Assembly (NCBI RefSeq): GCF_019393635.1
Contig: NC_057861.1
Location: forward strand, 741,820,732 to 741,884,731
Reading direction: 5' to 3'
DNA from: Dromiciops gliroides
Lineage: Eukaryota > Chordata > Mammalia > Microbiotheria > Microbiotheriidae
Length of the DNA: 64,000 nucleotides
Both the position numbers and the translations under genes were made by a program. How positions within the stretch are numbered: the stretch's first letter is position 1; each line of letters opens with the position of its first letter. The notes beneath the pieces are model-generated. The model was not told the origin of the DNA. It did not search any database and saw only the letters and a program-made list of their open reading frames with translations. Shown in pieces: positions 32,315 to 43,296 of this stretch.

Positions 32315-32480
32315 ACAAGCATTTGAGTGCCTACTATGTGCCAGGCTTTTGGCTAAATGTTAGAGCTAAAAAGACAGTTCTCATCCTCAAGCAGCTCACA
32401 GTCTAAGTGAAAACAACTCTGTACAAAGAAGCTATTGATGGGATAAATCCTAGACTAAGCTGAAAAAAATAAAGGCCCTT
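32315..32480 (-). mobile_element. L2-type LINE 3' end relic
   Basis: Inverted: 'tgagtgcctactatgtgccaggc', 'agacagttctcatcctcaagcagctcacagtctaag', 'ctctgtacaaagaagc'. Confidence 0.65.
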
Positions 32481-32634
32481 GATGGCATATACTTGGGCTT
32501 GACCATATAATACAACAAAGATATATACAAAATGAACCTGTCACTACAATATAATGGGTCTGAAAAGTCAACAGTCAGTCCATCTTCTGGTACTTCTAGC
32601 CACCTGTGATACCATTAATGTAAGAACTTCCACA

Positions 32635-32779
32635 GAGGTGAGCTAGGTAGCACAGTGGATAAAGCACCAGACTGGATTCAGGAGGACCTGAGTTCAAATC
32701 CAGCCTCAGACCACTTGACACTTACTAGCTGTGTGACCCTGGCAAGTCACTTAACCTTCATTGCCCCACAAAAAAAAAA
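32635..32779 (+). mobile_element. Short CORE-SINE with TSD
   Basis: Complete copy. TSD AAGAACTTCCACA at 32622-32634 and 32780-32792. Confidence 0.92.
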
Positions 32780-32867
32780 AAGAACTTCCACAAACAGTGC
32801 AGATTGCCATTGATCTGTCCTTTCTAATCATACAACTCTTGTCCACATCCTCCTGGAAATCCCCCAT

Positions 32868-33030
32868 GATAATAATAATTATTATTATTAATATTATTAA
32901 TAAAATGTTGTATTCCAATTATATGTAAAAATAATTTTAACTTTATTTTTCCAAATTTTGTGTCCCAAATTCTCTCCCTCCTCCCCACCCCATTGAGAAA
33001 GCAAGCAATTAGACAAATGTTTTATAACAT
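32868..33030 (-). mobile_element. L1-type 3' end fragment with (ATT)n tail
   Basis: ATT/AAT repeats at 32868-32902 lead into 'ttttaactttatttttccaaattttgtgtcccaaattctctccctcc' and 'gaaagcaagcaattag', an inverted L1 end. Confidence 0.65.
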
Positions 33031-33034
33031 TTTA

Positions 33035-33195
33035 AAGAAGTCAAAGGACCACAGTTTAAATCCTGCCTCTGACAATTACTAATTATATGACCTTGAGCAA
33101 GTTCCTCCACCTCCCTGGATCTCAGTTTTCTCATCTATAAAATGAGAAGGTTGGGTTTCAGGGCCTCCAAAGTCCCTTCCAGCCCCAGAGTTGTG
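33035..33195 (+). mobile_element. MIR-like CORE-SINE relic
   Basis: 'tttaaatcctgcctctgacaattactaattatatgaccttgagcaag', 'ctcagttttctcatctataaaatgag'. Confidence 0.7.
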
Positions 33196-33214
33196 ATTTA
33201 GGAAAGCAGTCAAA

Positions 33215-33385
33215 ACATTCGACATATTTTATGTCATTTGACTGTCACCACAGTCCTGGAGATAAGGATTCATTGTCACTATTTTAAAGATGAAGCAATG
33301 GAGCTGGAGAAGTTAAGTGACTTGTCTGTGGTCATATGGCCGGTGATGGTCTTAGTGGGATCTGGAGACAGGCCTTCCCGAGTTC
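33215..33385 (-). mobile_element. MIR CORE-SINE relic
   Basis: 'gtcatttgactgtcaccacagtcctgg', 'agatgaagcaatggagctggagaagttaagtgacttgtctgtggtc'. Confidence 0.65.
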
Positions 33386-33394
33386 AAGCTGTCA

Positions 33395-34060
33395 ACATAT
33401 GTTTTATGACTGTGTGCCAAGTGCTGGTGCTACAAAGGTGGGGACACCACAGTCAATAGCTCAGCACGTACGAGATAGACACACGGTGTGGAGAGAGGGA
33501 AATTGGAAAGGGGAAGGCACTAGCCTTGGAGGAGGAAGGGACTGGGGAGGGGGGCTTCTGCAAAAGGTGAGGTGGGCTTTGAACCCAGTCTTCCAGAAAG
33601 CCTGAGAAGTGACGAGGCAGAGGTGAGGTGGCAGAGCGTTCCCAGCATGGCCGACGGCCAGTGCAAAGACAAGGAAATGGAATGTTTTGTGCCAGGAACA
33701 GCAAGGAGGATGATGCTAGGAATGACAGGGAACACAATGGGGAATAAGGTGTAAAAAAAAAAGTAGAATGGAAGGAAGAGGGGCAGCTAGGTGGTGCAGT
33801 GGATAAAGCACCAGCCCTGGATTCAGGAGGACCCGAGTTCAAAGCCGGCCTCAGACACTTAACACTAGCTGTGTGACCCTGGGCAAGTCACTTAACCCCC
33901 ACTGCCTTTCAAAAAAAAGAAAAGAAAAGAATGGGAGGAAGGGGTCAGGCTGTGAAAAGCTTTAAATGCCAGACAGAGAATGTTCTATTTGACCCTGGAA
34001 GCAACAAGGGGCCACCAGACGTCATGGAACAGGGGTTCAAGCTGGGTACTAGACCATGCT
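33395..34060 (-). mobile_element. L2-type LINE relic, SINE-interrupted
   Basis: 'gactgtgtgccaagtgctggtgctac', 'ttcccagcatggccgacggccagtgcaaag', 'aacagcaaggaggatgatgc', then after the SINE 'gtcaggctgtgaaaagctttaaatgccagacagagaatg' and 'gaccctggaagcaacaaggggccacc'. Confidence 0.6.
33778..33930 (+). mobile_element. Short CORE-SINE nested in L2
   Basis: CORE shortened by about 7 bp. Flanks GAATGGAAGGAAG and GAATGGGAGGAAG form an approximate TSD. Confidence 0.9.
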
Positions 34061-34061
34061 G

Positions 34062-34330
34062 TTAGGTGGCACAGTGAACAGAATGCTGGGCCTGGAATCA
34101 GGAAGACCTGAGTTCAAATCCTGCTTCAGACCTTGAATGTGTCACCTCACCTCTGTCTGCCTCAGTTTCCTCAATTGAAAAAATTGTTAATTGATAATAA
34201 AAATTGAAAAATGGATAATAGTAGCACTTGTCTCCCAGGGTTTTTGTGAGGATCAAATGAGATAATATCTGTAAAGCACTTAGTTACAGTGCCTGGCATA
34301 TAGGAGGTGCTTAATAAATGCTTATTCTCT
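34062..34330 (+). mobile_element. MIR-type CORE-SINE with L2-like tail
   Basis: Head 'ggtggcacagtgaacagaatgctgggcctgg', CORE, 'tttttgtgaggatcaaatgagataat', tail 'cagtgcctggcatataggaggtgcttaataaatgc', the L2-type 3' end that MIRs borrow. Confidence 0.8.
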
Positions 34331-34774
34331 TCCTTGTTTTATGCAAGTCTTTCTCCATCTCTCTTAACATTCCATGGGTACCAGTTTGGGGCCCGGACTA
34401 TCTTCTTTGTTATATCTCGTTCTTGCTCTGTTACTAATTCATTCCCATTTCCAGGTTGGCAATGCCTGCTGGGATTGCTGATTCATTTCCCCTCCCAGTC
34501 TTAGGTCTCCTGAACTCTGTCTTAGGCAACTTCTCGAGTGAAAGTCATCATTGGCTATGCTGCAGCTTACCAGCCCTGGTCACATCTCTCTGTGCTCCTC
34601 CATTGAGCCACTTGCAGCTCTGACTATTTGGGAAGCGTTGCAGTGATGTAGAACACTGGAAACCCTTTAGAATGCTGGTATTAGAAGACAGGCTGTCATT
34701 CTCTCCTCCCCTAGACTGGAAGATGGGCAGCCCATCTCCCAATACCAAAGTTACCAAGGAGATTCAACCAATGA
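34331..34774. other. No gene seen
   Basis: Unassigned; no exon-like ORF or recognised repeat. Confidence 0.35.
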
Positions 34775-34960
34775 CCAACAAGCATTTATTAAGCACCTAG
34801 TGTATGCTAGCCACTGTGCTAAGCACAGAGTATACAAAAAACAAAACTGGAACAGACACTGCCTGCAAGGAGCTTACACTCTATTGGAGGAGACAAGTAC
34901 ATTCAATTGTCACATATACTTATATGAACTTTGTATAGGCACAAGACAATATATACAAAA
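34775..34960 (-). mobile_element. L2-type LINE 3' end relic
   Basis: Inverted: 'caagcatttattaagcacctagtgtatgctagccactgtgctaagcac', 'tgcctgcaaggagcttacactctattgg'. Confidence 0.7.
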
Positions 34961-35783
34961 ATAAATGCGAAGTTGTTTGGGGAGACATGATTTTCTTGAT
35001 TATAAAATTGTTCCAATAAACATTAACGTATGCTTGGGATGGCAAATATTTCCAGAGTCCTTCCTTTGTGTCTTATTCCTCATTCTCTACAATTGCATAG
35101 TTCAAGTGGAATACCAACCCTTCCCTTTTAAAGGTTTCACCACTAAAATGCCAAGATTTGTGCTTTCAAGTCTGATTTTGCAACCCACAAAAAATGTGGC
35201 TATTCCAAAGAACATAAGTATTGAAGCATTTGCAAAGTCCTACCAGGCATGAATCACATTCTTACATCATGGAGACAATTGTTTCTCCAGTTGATGCTGC
35301 TATTGACATGAAAAGAGAGCCCCCTAGTCTTCAAGCTCGGTTATAATCTAATTTGTTGCTTGCTTTGTTTTTTTTTTTTAAGTTAAGAGGAGTCATTTAC
35401 CAAACATCTGCATCCTTAATCATTGAAAACTTGAATCTTGGCCATGCAGCAGTGGAAATAACCCAGTGGATTGATGACACCCTTCCCAAACCAAAAGACA
35501 AACTAAGAAAAGATTTGAGATGATTAAGAACTCCAGAGAACAAAAGCATCCTTCTAGCTTCTGGATGATGCTTATCTATAAATAGCTCGGCAAAATCAGC
35601 GTCAGCATCACTGTCATCTTTAAAGGTTTTACTCTCCTGGCAAGATATGATTTGTTTATTGGACTGTCTGGTATGATCTCTATGCATAACGTTCCTTAGG
35701 AAAAATGAGAAATTTTACAATGTAATAATCTGTATTCTGGATTTTCTTCAGACTTTCCTTAGTTTTATTTTTGTTGTTTTTAA
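34961..35783. other. Repeat-free interval; candidate regulatory DNA
   Basis: About 800 bp with no transposon signature, unusual in this SINE-rich stretch. Contains a perfect MEF2-type CTATAAATAG at 35576-35585 and, close by, GCGTCAGCATC (MAF/AP-1-like half site). Conservation not measurable here. Confidence 0.35.
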
Positions 35784-35797
35784 TCTCTTTAAGTTTT

Positions 35798-35949
35798 TTG
35801 TTTGTTTGTTTTTTAGTGAGGCTTTTGGGGTTAAGTGACTTGCCCAGGGTCACACAGCTAGTAAGTGTTAAGTGTCTGAGCCTTAATTAAACTCAGGTAC
35901 TCCTGACTCCAGGGCCAGTGCTCTATCCACTGCACCATCTAGCTGCCCC
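35798..35949 (-). mobile_element. Short CORE-SINE with perfect TSD
   Basis: Inverted copy; B-box area altered (CTTAATTAAACTCAGG). TSD TCTCTTTAAGTTTT at 35784-35797 and 35950-35963. Confidence 0.93.
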
Positions 35950-36099
35950 TCTCTTTAAGTTTTAAAAAAATGATGCCTCTTGTTTTTACAGCACATTCAT
36001 CTACAAATATTTTCTCCCTTTCTTACAACAAAGATTTTAAAAGAAAGAGGGGGAAAAAAGTGAGTCAACAGATGATTACATTGACTGTATCTGATTACA

Positions 36100-36212
36100 T
36101 ATGCAGTATTCAGCCAGTCAATACACAATTAGTAAGGACCTACTATGTGCTAAGAGCTGGGGATATCAAAAAATCCCCACCCTCAAAGAGTTCACAGTCT
36201 AATAATCTTCCA
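36100..36212 (-). mobile_element. L2-type LINE 3' end relic
   Basis: Inverted: 'aaggacctactatgtgctaagagctggggat', 'caccctcaaagagttcacagtctaat'. Confidence 0.65.
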
Positions 36213-37015
36213 CACCCATACTTTCCCCCTACCAGAGGAAAGTATGGAGGCACATTTTCTCAACTCTTTTCTGGGGTCAAGTTCAGTGCCCTATGTGGCA
36301 TCCAGTTTCTTTTTTCTTGTTCTATTTACATTATAAAAGTGTATAATGTCTTCCTGGTTCTGCTTACACAAAGTCAGATCAATAAGTGTTTATTAAATAC
36401 TTAGGATGTTTCAGAAATTTTGCTCTTTGCATCAATTCATAAAGATCCTCTCAGGGGCAGCTAAGTGGTACTGTGAATAAAGCACTGGCCTTGGATTCAG
36501 GAGGACCTGAGTTCAAATCCAGCCTCAGACACTTGATATTCACTAGCTGTGTGACCCTGGGCAAGTCACTTAACCCTCGTTACCCCCCCACCAATCTTTT
36601 CATTTTTCCTCTGTATTCTTCATATTGATAATTACTTATTATGAAGTAATAATACATATCATTCATGCGCCACAATAAATTTAGCCATTCTCCAACTGAT
36701 GGACATCTGCTTTCTAGTTCCTTGATGTCAAAAAAAGTGCTGCTAGGAATATTTGGTATTGTACAGGACCCTTTGGTCTTTCTTTGCCCTCCTTGGGTTA
36801 TATGCCTAGCAGTGGGATTTCCAAGTTAAAGAGTAAGGACATTGTGGTCATTTTTTTTTACATAATTCAAAATTATTTTCTAGAATACTTACACTAGGAC
36901 CAACTTACAGCTCCACTAACAGTGTATTAGTGTGCCATGTCTTCCCAAAGTCTCTGAAGAATTATTACTATCTTGTTATTTTTGCCAGTTTCCTAAGAAT
37001 GGGGCAGAACTTCAG
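36213..37015 (-). mobile_element. L1-type LINE relic, SINE-interrupted
   Basis: Inverted L1 interior: 'ctccaactgatggacatctgctttctagttcc', 'ctgctaggaatatttggtattg', 'tatgcctagcagtgggatttccaagttaaag', 'tagaatacttacactaggaccaacttacagctccac'. Highly diverged. Confidence 0.6.
36452..36595 (+). mobile_element. Short CORE-SINE nested in L1
   Basis: A box 'gtggtactgtgaataaagc' is mutated; B box intact; ends in a C run instead of a long A run. Confidence 0.88.
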
Positions 37016-37026
37016 AATTTTTTTTA

Positions 37027-37439
37027 ATAAAAACAATAGCTAGTATTTATACAAGACTTTCCAAATATTATCTCATTTTTTCCTCCTTTCCTCAGGCATC
37101 TCATTTCCCTCTGAACTCATTTTGGATTTCTTTGACATCTTCACACCCCAGTAAACTCATCATTGGAAAACCCCATCATTTTGCAAGTTCCAATCAGCTG
37201 TGTTACTTATACCTCATCAGTACCCTATGCCCTTTTGGTTGAAGAGTGGCACCATCTATACCTTCATTTAAGGATATTGGATAGGACTGACAGCCCCTTA
37301 AACATCTCTTCATTTCCTACTTGGCTGCACTCATTTTGGGCTTTGACTCATTTACCATGTTCCTGGGCTGGGTAACTTATGCCCTCCCTCCGCCCCCCAA
37401 ATTTTTCAGCTTTCTTTCATAGATTATCTTTCCCTGTGG
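37027..37439. other. MIR trace then unassigned sequence
   Basis: 37027-37085 (ctagtatttatacaagactttccaaatattatctcat) is a short inverted MIR piece. The rest has no recognisable feature. Confidence 0.35.
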
Positions 37440-37990
37440 GGGTTACAGGGTGGACTAGCACCCCTGGTATGAGGGCTTACCGAGCCCTTTTCAGGGCTGT
37501 TCATCTACTTTTGGTGTCTACTTGACACTCAGCTGTCACCTGTGGCTCCAAGAAGCTATAGGCTATGTAGTGGCTACACCCTGGTAAACTATCTTGGCAG
37601 ATGGGCTAAACCAGGTTGAGGATAACTGCTGGTCATTTGGGGGAAGGCAGTGTCTACCCCATGCAGGTGAAGACTTCCCTCAACAGAAGAGGTGCAGGAG
37701 AACAATTTGTTCCAATCACCATGAAGGCGGCTGAAGCAGACACTGTGGAGCACTTAGAGCTTTGCCAGAAACGGAAGATGCCAAAGTCATCCATTGCACC
37801 CTGGGCTGTCTATCACCAGTCATCCTGAGGTCTATCTTGCCTCTGGACCTAGATGACTCCGGAAGAGAGTAAGGTTGACAACATTGTGCAACTCTGCCTG
37901 ACTTAAATACAATTCACACATGCGTCAAGACATCACCCTGTGATGTCATTGGTCCTCTTCAAAAGCAAAGGATAAATGACAGCAATAATC
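37440..37990 (+). mobile_element. Unclassified interspersed repeat, family X, uninterrupted copy
   Basis: The cleanest copy in the window, about 550 bp: 'cgagcccttttcagggctgttcatc', 'gaaggcggctgaagcagac', 'aacattgtgcaactctgcctgacttaaatacaattcacac', 'tgatgtcattggtcctcttcaaaagcaaagg'. No terminal repeats or ORF of note. Confidence 0.6.
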
Positions 37991-38170
37991 TTCCTCCATC
38001 TAGGATTGCTTCTAGAGAGCAGGGACGGTCTTTTTTTTCCATATTTGTATCCCCTGGCACTTAACATAGTGCCTGGCACTTAATATATGCTTATGGACCA
38101 TTATTGACTATCCTCACAACAACTCTGGGAAGTAGGAACCATCATTAACCCCATTTTACAGGTGTCATTT
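37991..38170 (+). mobile_element. L2-type 3' end followed by a MIR trace
   Basis: 'tagagagcagggacggtc', 'catagtgcctggcacttaatatatgc' (L2 end), then 38110-38165 'atcctcacaacaactctgggaagtagg' (inverted MIR). Confidence 0.6.
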
Positions 38171-39240
38171 TTTCCAATTGACTTGAATCCTTTTTTTTAA
38201 AATTAATATAGGATTTTACTTTTCTCCAATTACATGTAAAGACCATTTTAACATTCATTTTATATAGGTTATGTAAGTGCAATCATGTAAAACATATTTC
38301 CATATTAATCAGTTGTGAAAGAAAAAACAAACCAAAAGGAAAAAACCATGGAAAAAAAGTGAAAAATGATATTCTTTGACCTGAATTTATTTCTCTGGAT
38401 GTGCATAGCATTTTTCATCATGAGACATTTGGAATTGTCTTGGATCACTTTATTGTTGAGAAGAGCTAAGTTATTCATAGTTGATTATCACACAATGTTG
38501 CTATTACTGTCAGTTCATGTAAGTCTTTTCAGGTTTTTCTGAAATCTGCCTGCTCATCATTTCTTATAGCACAATAGTATTCCCTCACAATTATATACCA
38601 CAACTTATTCAGCTATTCCCCAATTGAAAGGCAGCCCTTCAACTTCCAATTCTTTCCCACCCAAAAAAGAGCTGTTATAAATATTTTTATACAGATAGGC
38701 CTCTTTCATTTTTTACAAAAAATCTCTTTGTGATACAGACTTAGTAGTGATATTGCTGGATCAAAGGGTATGAACAGTTTGATTACCCTTTGGGCATAGT
38801 TCCAAATTGCTCTCCAGAATGATTGAGTCAGTTCACAACTTCATCAACAATGCATTAGTGTCCCAATTTTCCCACGTCCTCTCCAATATTTATCATCTTC
38901 CCTTTCTGTCATGTTATCCAATCTGATAGGTGTGAAGTAGTACCTCAGAGTTGTTTTAATTTGCATTTCTCTAATCAATAGTGATTTAGAGCATTTTTCA
39001 TATGAATATAGATAGCTTAGATTTCTTCATATGAAAACTGCCTGTTCATATCCTTTGACTATCAACTGGGGAATTATTTGTATTTTTATAAACCTGACTT
39101 GGTTCTCTATATATTTGAGAATGCCGTTAAAATGGTTTCCCAGCTTTCTGCTTTCCTTCTAATATTGGTTGCATTGGTTTTGTTTGTGCAAAACCTTTTT
39201 AACTTAATATAATCAAAATTATCTATTTTATATATAGATG

Positions 39241-39421
39241 GGGGCAGCTAGGCGGTGCAGTGGGTAGAGCACTGGCCCTAGACTCAGGAGGACCTGAGTT
39301 CAAATCTGGCCTCAGACACTTCACACTTACTATCTGTGTGACCCTGGGCAAGTCACTTAACCCCAATTGCCTCATAAAAAAAAGAAAGAAAGAAAGAAAA
39401 AGAAAAGAAAAGAAATACATT
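39241..39421 (+). mobile_element. Short CORE-SINE nested in L1
   Basis: Complete copy with (AAAG)n tail. 18-bp TSD CTATTTTATATATAGATG at 39223-39240 and 39422-39439, one mismatch. Confidence 0.94.
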
Positions 39422-39439
39422 CTATTTTATATGTAGATG

Positions 39440-39565
39440 ACAAAATTGAGACATAGAGAGGTTGATCTACCCAGGGTCACCCAGCTAAAGTGCTAAAGGT
39501 GGATTTGAAATCAGATCTTCCTGATTCTAGTTTTAGCACTCAATCCACAGGGCCATGTAGCTGTA
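39440..39565 (-). mobile_element. MIR-like piece in L1
   Basis: 'acaaaattgagacatagagaggttgatctacccagggtcacccagc' and 'cctgattctagttttagcactcaatccacagggcc'. Older than the SINE next to it. Confidence 0.6.
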
Positions 39566-40573
39566 TTGGTATTTATTTCTCCTATAAATAGCAATTTAGT
39601 GCATTTTTCATAAAGTTGTTGGCAATTCATTTTTGAGAACTTTGTTCCTATACTGTGACTACTTAACTATTGTGGGATAGCTGTCAGTGTCCTACATTTG
39701 TGTGACTTCTCTGTATGTCTCTAAAATCAAATTCATTTCAGAGATATTTGTTGTAAAGATCTTCCCCACAATCAACAATTTCCCTTCTTACCTTCATTGA
39801 GGTTATTGAGTTAGTACAAAAACCATAAAATTTCATGCAATTGAAATTATCTCCTTTATTTTTTGTGATCTCTATCATTTATTTGGTTAATAATTCCTCC
39901 CCAAGATTAAGGTTGAATTTAGTGAAAAGGAGGAAAGGCAGTGAGCTCTCAAATTCATGACACTATCACTCCAAAAAACATCCAAATAATTCCATAGGAC
40001 AATGCCTGGAGCAGTAAAACCCACAGAAGAATGTGCTGAAATCATCTTCTAACCAAGAACAGCTTGGAGGGAACTGCTGTGCTGATACAGGAGTGGAGCC
40101 CAACCCCACAGTCACCCTGACACAGATAGATCCAGTCCCAAGAAGGCCTCACCAGAGAAGGAGACCCCCAGAGCCTCTGAATCAGCCAAAGTACCACTGT
40201 CATCTGGAACTAAGCTCACAGTCCGGTGAGAGGGCTGAGCCCTGGGCAGGGGGGAGACTACAGGGGTCTATGCCGGTGCTAAGGCAGAACTTGAGTTTTT
40301 CACCCCTGCTGGGAACCAGGAGGTAGGCTTGAGTAGCAGTGGCCTAGGTGGGGGAGGGGCACAGGCTCATCAGAGCTGACAACCACAACACACAAAGCTG
40401 GTTGATTAACAAGTTGGTCTGGGGTCATCTATGGACCAGGGAACAGGCCAGGCAAGTGAAAAACCTGATTCTCCTTAAATCATACCACCTGGGACTTCTT
40501 AAGCTTGATATTCTGCAACCTGGAAACAGTGCCCCACTTTAAGGAGCTAAAAGCCAAGTAAAAGAAAGGTAAG

Positions 40574-41452
40574 ATGAGCAGACAAAGAAAGGTGACAAGG
40601 AAGATTGAGGTGCACCCTCAGAGGAAGATGTCAACATCAGGGCCCCTATATCTAAAGCTTCCAAGAAAAATACGAATTGATCTCAGGCCATAGAGGTGCT
40701 CAAAAAGGACTTTGAAGATAAAGTTAGAGAGGTAGAGGAAAAATGGAAAGAGAAATGAGGGAGATGCAGGAAAGACACAAGAAAAAAGTCAACAGCTTGA
40801 AAAACCAAATGGAAAAGCTCTCTGATGAAAATAATTGCCTAAGAATTAGGATTAAACAAATGGAAGCCAGTAACTTTATGAGAAACCAAGACACAATAAA
40901 GCAAATCCAAATGAATTTAAAAAACGGAGGGCAATGTGAAATATCTTCTTGGAAAAACTGCTGACCTGGAAAATAGGTCCAGGAGAGATCATTTGAAAAT
41001 TATTGGTCTACCTGAAAACCATGACCAAGGAAAGAGCTTAGACATCATCTTCCAAGATATTCTCAGGGGAAATTGCCCTGAAATTCTAGAAGCAGAAGCT
41101 AAAATAGAAATTGAAAGAATCCACTGATCACCTCCAGAAAGAGATCCCAAAAGGAAAACTCCTAGGAATATTATAGCCAAATTCCAGAGCTCTCAGGTCA
41201 AGGAGAAAATATTGCAAGCTGACAAAAAGAAAGAATTCAAGTATTGTGGAGCCCCAGTCAGGATAGCACAAGATCTAGCAGCTTCTACATTAAAGGACCA
41301 GAGGGCATGGAATATGTTATTCCAGAGGGCAAAGGAATTGGGATTACAACCAAGAATCACCTACCCAGCAAAACTCATCATAATCTTTCAGAGGAAAAAT
41401 GGGACTTTAATGAAAAAGAGGACTTTCAGTATTCATGATGAAAAGACCTGAA
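40574..41452 (+). pseudogene. HAL1 ORF1 (L1 ORF1p-like), broken
   Basis: ORF1p RNA-binding protein relic. From ATG 40574 the frame soon hits stops; it is readable in pieces. 40743-40964 encodes a charged coiled coil (EREMREMQERHKKK, heptad-rich). 40936-41127 has LENRSRRDHLKIIGLPE, the start of the RRM domain, and 41130-41450 has KEKILQADKKKE and LQPRITYPAKL of the C-terminal domain, all standard L1 ORF1p landmarks. At least one frameshift (near 40762, where KWKEK runs into TGA) and several stops. Not a host gene. Confidence 0.85.
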
Positions 41453-41524
41453 CTGAATGGCAAATTTGACTTTTAAATACAAGACCCTAGAGAACCATAA
41501 AAAATTGGAGCTGGGAGACATACC

Positions 41525-41630
41525 TGGGGTCGTGCAGTGGGTGACTGTCTTGTGTCTGAGGACGGGTTTTGACTGAGATCCCCCTGGGTCCAGGGTGGAT
41601 GCTTTGTCCACTGTGTCGCCTAGCTGCCCC
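41525..41630 (-). mobile_element. SINE remnant that is part of the HAL1 3' region
   Basis: Reads as a worn inverted CORE-SINE: 'gtgtctgaggacgggttttgactgag', 'ctgggtccagggtggatgctttgtccactgtgtcgcctagctgcccc'. The same remnant at the same place, followed by ATGACATCTTT, occurs in the other HAL1-like copy at 45322-45426, so it came with the element. Confidence 0.75.
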
Positions 41631-42887
41631 ATGATGACATCTTTGGGGTTAAATTGAGGGATAGGAAATTGAGAAATAGGAAAAGGCTTATGGAGTGGGG
41701 GAAGAGATGGGGGAGGAGCAGGGCAGTAAATGAATTTTACACTCATCAGAAAAAGCTCCAAGACCTTAAACTCATCAGAGTTGCCTCAAGGAGGAACTAA
41801 CACACACAGCCAACTGGGTAGAATAATTTATTTAATCTGGGCAGTAAATGAGCCTAACACTCATCAGAATTGGCTCAAAGACCTCAACCTTATCAGAATT
41901 GGCTCAAGGAGGGAATGACATATACACTGAATTGGGTGGAGTAATCTCTCTAATCCTGCAGGAAAATAGGAGGGGAAGGGGATAAAGAGAGAGGGGCAAA
42001 AGAAGGAAGGGCAGATTGGGGTAGGGGATAGACAGAAGCAAATCCCTTTTGAAGAGGGATAATGGAATAAATAGCACGGGGAAGGGAATAGGACGGAAGG
42101 GAAATAGTTAACAATAGTAATCATGAAAAAGAGAAAAGGGGGAAAAGTTGTACAAAAAATATTTATAGCAACTCTTTGTGGTGACTAAGAATTGAGAATC
42201 AAGGAAATGTCCATCAATTGAGGAATGACAGAAGAAGCTGTGGTATATGATTGTGGTGGAGTGGTCTTGTGCTGTAGGAAATGAAAAGCAGGATGATCCC
42301 AGAAAAACCTGGAAAGACTCATGAACTGATGTATAGTGAAGTGAGCAGAGCTGGGAGGACATTGTGCATAGTGGCAGCAGTATTGTTCAATGAGCAATTG
42401 TGAATGACTTAACTACTCTCAGCAATGCAATGATCCAAGACAATCCCAAGGAACTAATGAGGAAGCTTATTATCCACCCCCATAGAAAGAATTTATAAAA
42501 AGAGCACTTGTGGATTGTACATATATAACCTGGTTGTGGTCTTGTGGAGTGGGGAGGAGAGGGAGAAAAATTTGGAACTCTAAATCTTATGAAAATGAAT
42601 GTTGAAAACTACCCTTACATGTAACTGGAAAAAATTAAATAAATGTTTGTTGCTAAAATATATAATTCCTCCCCAAGCCAAAATTGTGAAAGATACCACC
42701 AACTATTTTCCTCTAGGTTTTTAAAAATGATGTGAATTTTACTGATGTAGTATATGACATAAGATGCTAGTATAATCTTCATTTTGCCAAACTGCTTTCC
42801 AGTGTTTTCAGTTATTCTTGTTGAATGAGGTATTCTTTAACCAGTTTGCTTCTGATTCTTATCTAGCCTACTCCTCTGATCTGTTTT

Positions 42888-42895
<8 letters not shown>

Positions 42896-42929
<34 letters not shown>

Positions 42930-43069
42930 TATATATATATATATATTTTTTTTTGCGGGGCAATGAGGGTTAAGTGACTTGCCCAGGGTCACACAGCTAG
43001 TAAGTGTCAAGTGTCTGAGGTCAGATTCGAACTCAGGTACTCCTGAATCCAGGGCCGGCGCTTTATTCA
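42896..43069 (-). mobile_element. 5'-truncated CORE-SINE with a TA-repeat tail
   Basis: Inverted copy missing about 25 bp of its head (stops at 'ctttattcac'). Its tail side is a (TA)n microsatellite of about 50 bp. TSD CTGTTTTTCTATTTA at 42881-42895 and 43070-43084. Confidence 0.88.
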
Positions 43070-43110
43070 CTGTTTTTCTATTTAAATTCTTTCACTAGTA
43101 CAAAAAGTTT

Positions 43111-43284
43111 TTTTGTTTTTTTTGTGGGGTTTGGGTTGTTTTTTTTTTGGTGAGGCAATTGGGGTTAAGTAACTTGCCCAGGGTCACACAGCTAGTAAGT
43201 GTTAATCGTCTGAGGCCGGATTTGAACTCAGGTCCTCCTGAGTCCAATGCTAGTGCTCTATCCACTGCACCACCTAGCTGCCCC
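43111..43284 (-). mobile_element. Short CORE-SINE, second of three in a row
   Basis: Inverted full copy with a T/G-rich tail complement. Flanks CAAAAAGTTTT and CAAAAAGGTTTT are an approximate TSD. Confidence 0.9.
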
Positions 43285-43296
43285 CAAAAAGGTTTT

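Larger units (their letters stand above)
39906..42661 (+). mobile_element. Nearly full-length HAL1 (half-L1) inserted into L1
   Basis: A 2.76-kb sense element with a 5' region of about 670 bp, an L1-type ORF1 and a long 3' region but no ORF2, the plan of a HAL1. It ends in 'catgtaactggaaaaaattaaataaatg'. TSD ATAATTCCTCCCCAAG, 16 of 16 identical, at 39890-39905 and 42662-42677; the flanking L1 continues across the insertion. HAL1 needs L1 ORF2 protein in trans, by knowledge of the family. Confidence 0.9.

Noticed and set aside
40743-40964. A coiled-coil protein gene
   Set aside because: It is a piece of HAL1 ORF1 with neighbouring pieces in other frames.
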